DNA of 64,000 nucleotides from Micrococcales bacterium (GTDB lineage: Bacteria; Actinomycetota; Actinomycetes; S36-B12; UBA10799). Below are positions 59,388-64,000 of the stretch, one piece after another. A program made the position numbers and the translations under genes. The notes under the pieces were generated by a model, which ran no database searches, was not told the DNA's origin, and was given only the letters and a program-made list of their open reading frames with translations. The stretch lies in NCBI GenBank assembly GCA_016719135.1, contig JADKAV010000004.1, forward strand, positions 118,501-182,500, read 5' to 3'. Position 1 is the stretch's first letter; every line of letters starts with the position of its first letter.

Positions 59388-60233
59388 GCGTTGCACCGCC
59401 TGGCTCGGGTCACGCCCCTCGCATAGGGCGGCGAGCAGAACTTCCAACGCGTCAGTCAGAGCGTCGCGATGACCGTGCAAGAACCGAAGGTCCGGTGCCA
59501 CAAAGGTCGGCAACTCCGCCGGCGACAAGGTCAACAGGTCTCGCCATGAGTTCACCCCGGTCAACACCAGCAGTGAATCCATCGCAGCCGCACGTGCCGC
59601 CGCGATATCGGTGTCGAGCCGATCACCGATCACCAGCGGGCGCGCGGCACCCGCGCGCGAGCGGGCGAGTTCCATGATCGGCTCGTGGGGTTTGCCGGTG
59701 ACGATCGGCCGCCTGCCGGTCGCCGCAGCGACCGCTGCCACGAGCGTCCCGTTGCCCGGGGCGATCCCACGAGCGGTCGGCACTGACATGTCGGTGTTGG
59801 AGCCGACCCAAGGAATGTCACGCGCCAGCGCGTAGGAAGCCTCCGCCAGATCTTTCCATGCCAAACTCGGAGAGTAACCCTGTACTACAGCCTCAGCCTC
59901 GTCTGCGGCTGTGACCACCTGTAAACCGTGTGCCCTCACGGCCTGCACGAGCCCATCGCCGCCGGTGACCAGAACTCGTGAACCTGGCGGCACCAGGCCC
60001 GCCAGGTGGGCCGCGGCCGCCTGTGCCGAAGTGACGACATCCTCGGGCAGGACCTCCAACCCGTAGCTGGACAGTTGCTCGGCGACCACCTGCGGGGTAC
60101 GGCTGGCGTTGTTGGTCACATAGACGACCCGACCATCGAATGCGTTGAGCGCATCGACGGCATGGACAACGGCGTGGGGACCCCTATAGACGACACCGTC
60201 GAGGTCGACGAACAGGCAGTCGTACCTGGTCAT
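59361..60233 (-). CDS. HAD-IIA family phosphatase (NagD/PGP-like)
   Basis: 290 residues. HAD motif I FVDLDGVVYRG, motif II VVYVTNNAS, VTGKPHEPIM and motif III/IV VIGDRLDTDIAAA. Cap type C2 (NagD/p-nitrophenyl phosphatase) fits. Position next to a TPR gene matches Mycobacterium Rv1692-Rv1691. Overlaps the TPR gene by 4 nt (ATGA). Confidence 0.92.
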   Translation of the reverse strand: MTRYDCLFVDLDGVVYRGPHAVVHAVDALNAFDGRVVYVTNNASRTPQVVAEQLSSYGLEVLPEDVVTSAQAAAAHLAGLVPPGSRVLVTGGDGLVQAVRAHGLQVVTAADEAEAVVQGYSPSLAWKDLAEASYALARDIPWVGSNTDMSVPTARGIAPGNGTLVAAVAAATGRRPIVTGKPHEPIMELARSRAGAARPLVIGDRLDTDIAAARAAAMDSLLVLTGVNSWRDLLTLSPAELPTFVAPDLRFLHGHRDALTDALEVLLAALCEGRDPSQAVQRLEQIPQAQ

Positions 60234-60781
60234 GCCAGGCCATCCAGAACCTCCGCCGCATCGGTCCACGCCGAGTCTTCGTCCACATCGACAGCCGACT
60301 GCAACCACTTCTTGGCCTGCTCGACGTCACCGGTCGACGCCAGCAGTTCACCCAATGCGTAGCGTGAGCGTGCCATCGCCATCGGGGAATGCGCCGCGCG
60401 CACCGCCTTCTGGAACAAGACCCGGGCTGCCTCGTCGTCGCCGAGGTCCCTGCGGGCTCCACCGCCAACGATCAACAGCTCAGTGCGGGTATCGCTGTCG
60501 AGTTTCTCGCCCTCGTACTCGGCCACCATGGCCAGCGCCCGTTGCGGCCGGCCGAGTCCACGCTCACTGTCCGCGGCGATGGGAACGAGGTCGAATTTCC
60601 CGTTGATGCGCCGATACGCCGACTCTTCCTTGATCGCCTCCTTGAAGCGCCCGGTCCGGTACGCGGCGATACACGCCGTGTGGCGCGCCAGTCCGGATCG
60701 GGAAACCCGATCGCGAACTCGCGCGGCATGCTGATAGGCCTCTTCCGGATCGGATTCCGCCAACACCTGCACGCTGAGCAA
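60230..60781 (-). CDS. Tetratricopeptide-repeat protein (C-terminal part), start uncertain
   Basis: 183 residues from a TTG at 60781. Repeats such as ACIAAYRTGRFKEAIKEESAYRRI, LGRPQRALAMVAEYEGEKL and ARSRYALGELLASTGDVEQA match the conserved actinobacterial TPR protein next to the HAD phosphatase. The true N-terminus must lie further upstream, because the conserved helical segment and an Arg/Gly-rich tail continue in the same frame (see 60782..61165). No ATG, GTG or TTG exists in that extension, so the real start is unresolved. Confidence 0.7.
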   Translation of the reverse strand: MLSVQVLAESDPEEAYQHAARVRDRVSRSGLARHTACIAAYRTGRFKEAIKEESAYRRINGKFDLVPIAADSERGLGRPQRALAMVAEYEGEKLDSDTRTELLIVGGGARRDLGDDEAARVLFQKAVRAAHSPMAMARSRYALGELLASTGDVEQAKKWLQSAVDVDEDSAWTDAAEVLDGLA

Positions 60782-61165
60782 GTGTTTGGCGAGGGTCTCA
60801 GTGCGCCCTCCGAATGCTTCGAGATCCTTGAGGACCTCGGGCTCGAGTTCGAGGTCGAAGATCTCCTCCGGCCACTCGAGATCGTTGGAAGTGTCCCGCT
60901 CGGGACGATCATCGAATCCGCGCGGAGAGCGGTCGCTGCGGGCTCTGTCGTCCCGGCCCCGGTAGGAGCTCTGCTCACGGCCTGCCCGATCCGGCCTGCC
61001 GCCACCACGGGGTGTGCCGTTTCGGTCGCGGCTGGGGCGGCTATCGCCGCGGGGTTTGCCGCGGGGTTTGCCGCCGGACTGGCCACGACCACGCTCATCG
61101 CCGTCGCGGCGAGGTTTACCACTGCGAGGCCTGTCGTCTGAGTCCCGATACGGTTTCCCGCCGGA
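60782..61165 (-). other. In-frame Arg/Gly/Asp-rich upstream extension of the TPR gene
   Basis: The frame of the TPR gene stays open to a TAG at 61232..61234 in 5S. The translated extension is low-complexity (GKPRGKPRGDSRPS, GREQSSYRGRDDR), then DLEWPEEIFDLELEPEVLKDL, which looks genuinely coding. It lacks any usual start codon. It suggests a lost start, a CTG start, or an upstream frameshift. Confidence 0.5.
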
Positions 61166-61179
61166 CTGGCCACCGCGTC

Positions 61180-61209
61180 GATGGTGGGCCAGTCTCCTGG
61201 CCCACCATC
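61180..61209 (-). terminator. rRNA operon terminator hairpin
   Basis: GATGGTGGGCCAG pairs perfectly over 13 bp with CTGGCCCACCATC, 4-nt loop TCTC, 10 nt after 5S. There is no U-tract, as in many actinobacterial terminators. Confidence 0.8.
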
Positions 61210-61218
61210 GGAAAGAAT

Positions 61219-61335
61219 GTCCGGCGGCGTCCTACTCTCCCACCCCGTCACCAGGGCAGTACCATCGGCGCTGAGAGGCTTAGCTTCCGGGTTCGGAATG
61301 GGACCGGGCGTTTCCCCTTCGCTATGGCCGCCGAA
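61219..61335 (-). rRNA. rrf: 5S ribosomal RNA
   Basis: The minus strand reads TTTCGGCGGCCATAGCG near the 5' end and TAGGACGCCGCC near the 3' end, with the conserved CCCATTCCGAACCCGGAAG loop between. About 117 nt; ends are approximate to 1-3 nt. Confidence 0.95.
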
Positions 61336-61414
61336 ACTCTATGGAGATATCAATCGTTCCCGACCGTATCTCGGGAACCGCATAGTGAACGCGTAGCAGA
61401 AATAAATGTGTGAG
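61336..61414 (-). other. 23S-5S spacer
   Basis: About 79 nt with no tRNA or ORF. Part of the rRNA transcript. Confidence 0.7.

Positions 61415-64000
<2,586 letters not shown>

Overview
The window comes from a high-GC actinobacterium; I cannot place it more precisely. The evidence is uniformly G/C-rich third codon positions, frequent GTG starts with ATGA/GTGA stop-start overlaps, several probably leaderless mRNAs, a perfect mycobacterial-type SOS box, 13E12/DUF222-type HNH genes, and a long block in the gene order known around Mycobacterium Rv1691-Rv1713 and the matching Streptomyces locus. No plasmid, phage or CRISPR feature is visible.

Region 1 (1-43.2 kb) is mixed accessory and metabolic DNA. 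It opens inside a frameshifted DUF222/HNH gene that is nearly identical to an intact copy at 42.0-43.2 kb. Then come a secreted protein; a two-gene operon of an AGPS-like flavin oxidase and an FGGY kinase; a PPOX-fold flavoprotein; an orphan carbamate kinase; a second, divergent DUF222/HNH gene; a membrane-anchored alpha/beta hydrolase divergent from a two-component system; an ankyrin protein; a sugar O-acetyltransferase; and a vapBC module. A cell-surface block follows on the minus strand (13.8-23.7 kb): an S55 (SpoIVB-type) protein, a TSP3-repeat/DUF11 protein, a large multi-pass lipase-like protein, a small membrane protein and a family 2 glycosyltransferase. Next are a stretch of gene debris (23.7-25.8 kb), a tetR-mmpL pair, an MDR oxidoreductase, cyanase, a radical SAM/SPASM protein, a baeRF protein, a trimethylamine/histamine dehydrogenase-like flavoprotein, a secretory lipase with a membrane protein, a second vapBC, an AdoHcyase-like protein, a frameshifted SOUL gene, a Uma2-type nuclease and a frameshifted orphan antitoxin.

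Region 2 (43.5-64 kb) begins at tRNA-Pro(GGG), whose 3' end faces the accessory side, with a 15-bp piece of that end repeated about 110 bp away. Beyond it is a minus-strand core block, listed here in increasing coordinate (transcription runs the other way): der, cmk, [plus-strand lipoprotein], tyrA, aroH, rluB, scpB, scpA, xerD, ald, NUDIX hydrolase, pyrG, recN, nadK, tlyA, a 47-codon gene, two phasin-like genes, [plus-strand SCP2-like gene], HAD phosphatase, TPR protein, then 5S and most of 23S rRNA. Many of these genes overlap by 4-26 nt and look translationally coupled. The parA/soj-type gene that usually lies between xerD and scpA is absent; a hairpin repeat sits there instead.

Two themes run through the window. 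First, small repeats: three 51-bp intergenic copies with 10-bp inverted ends, two REP-like double hairpins, and direct or palindromic operator sites at both vapBC promoters. Second, many broken genes: a DUF222 copy with four single-base indels, SOUL, VapB, VapC, a relic of the lipase-like gene, and a small membrane-protein ORF with an in-frame TGA. They indicate either real decay or consensus errors, and read data would decide. At least seven genes have a TANNNT-like -10 hexamer exactly six bases before the start codon, which suggests leaderless transcripts.
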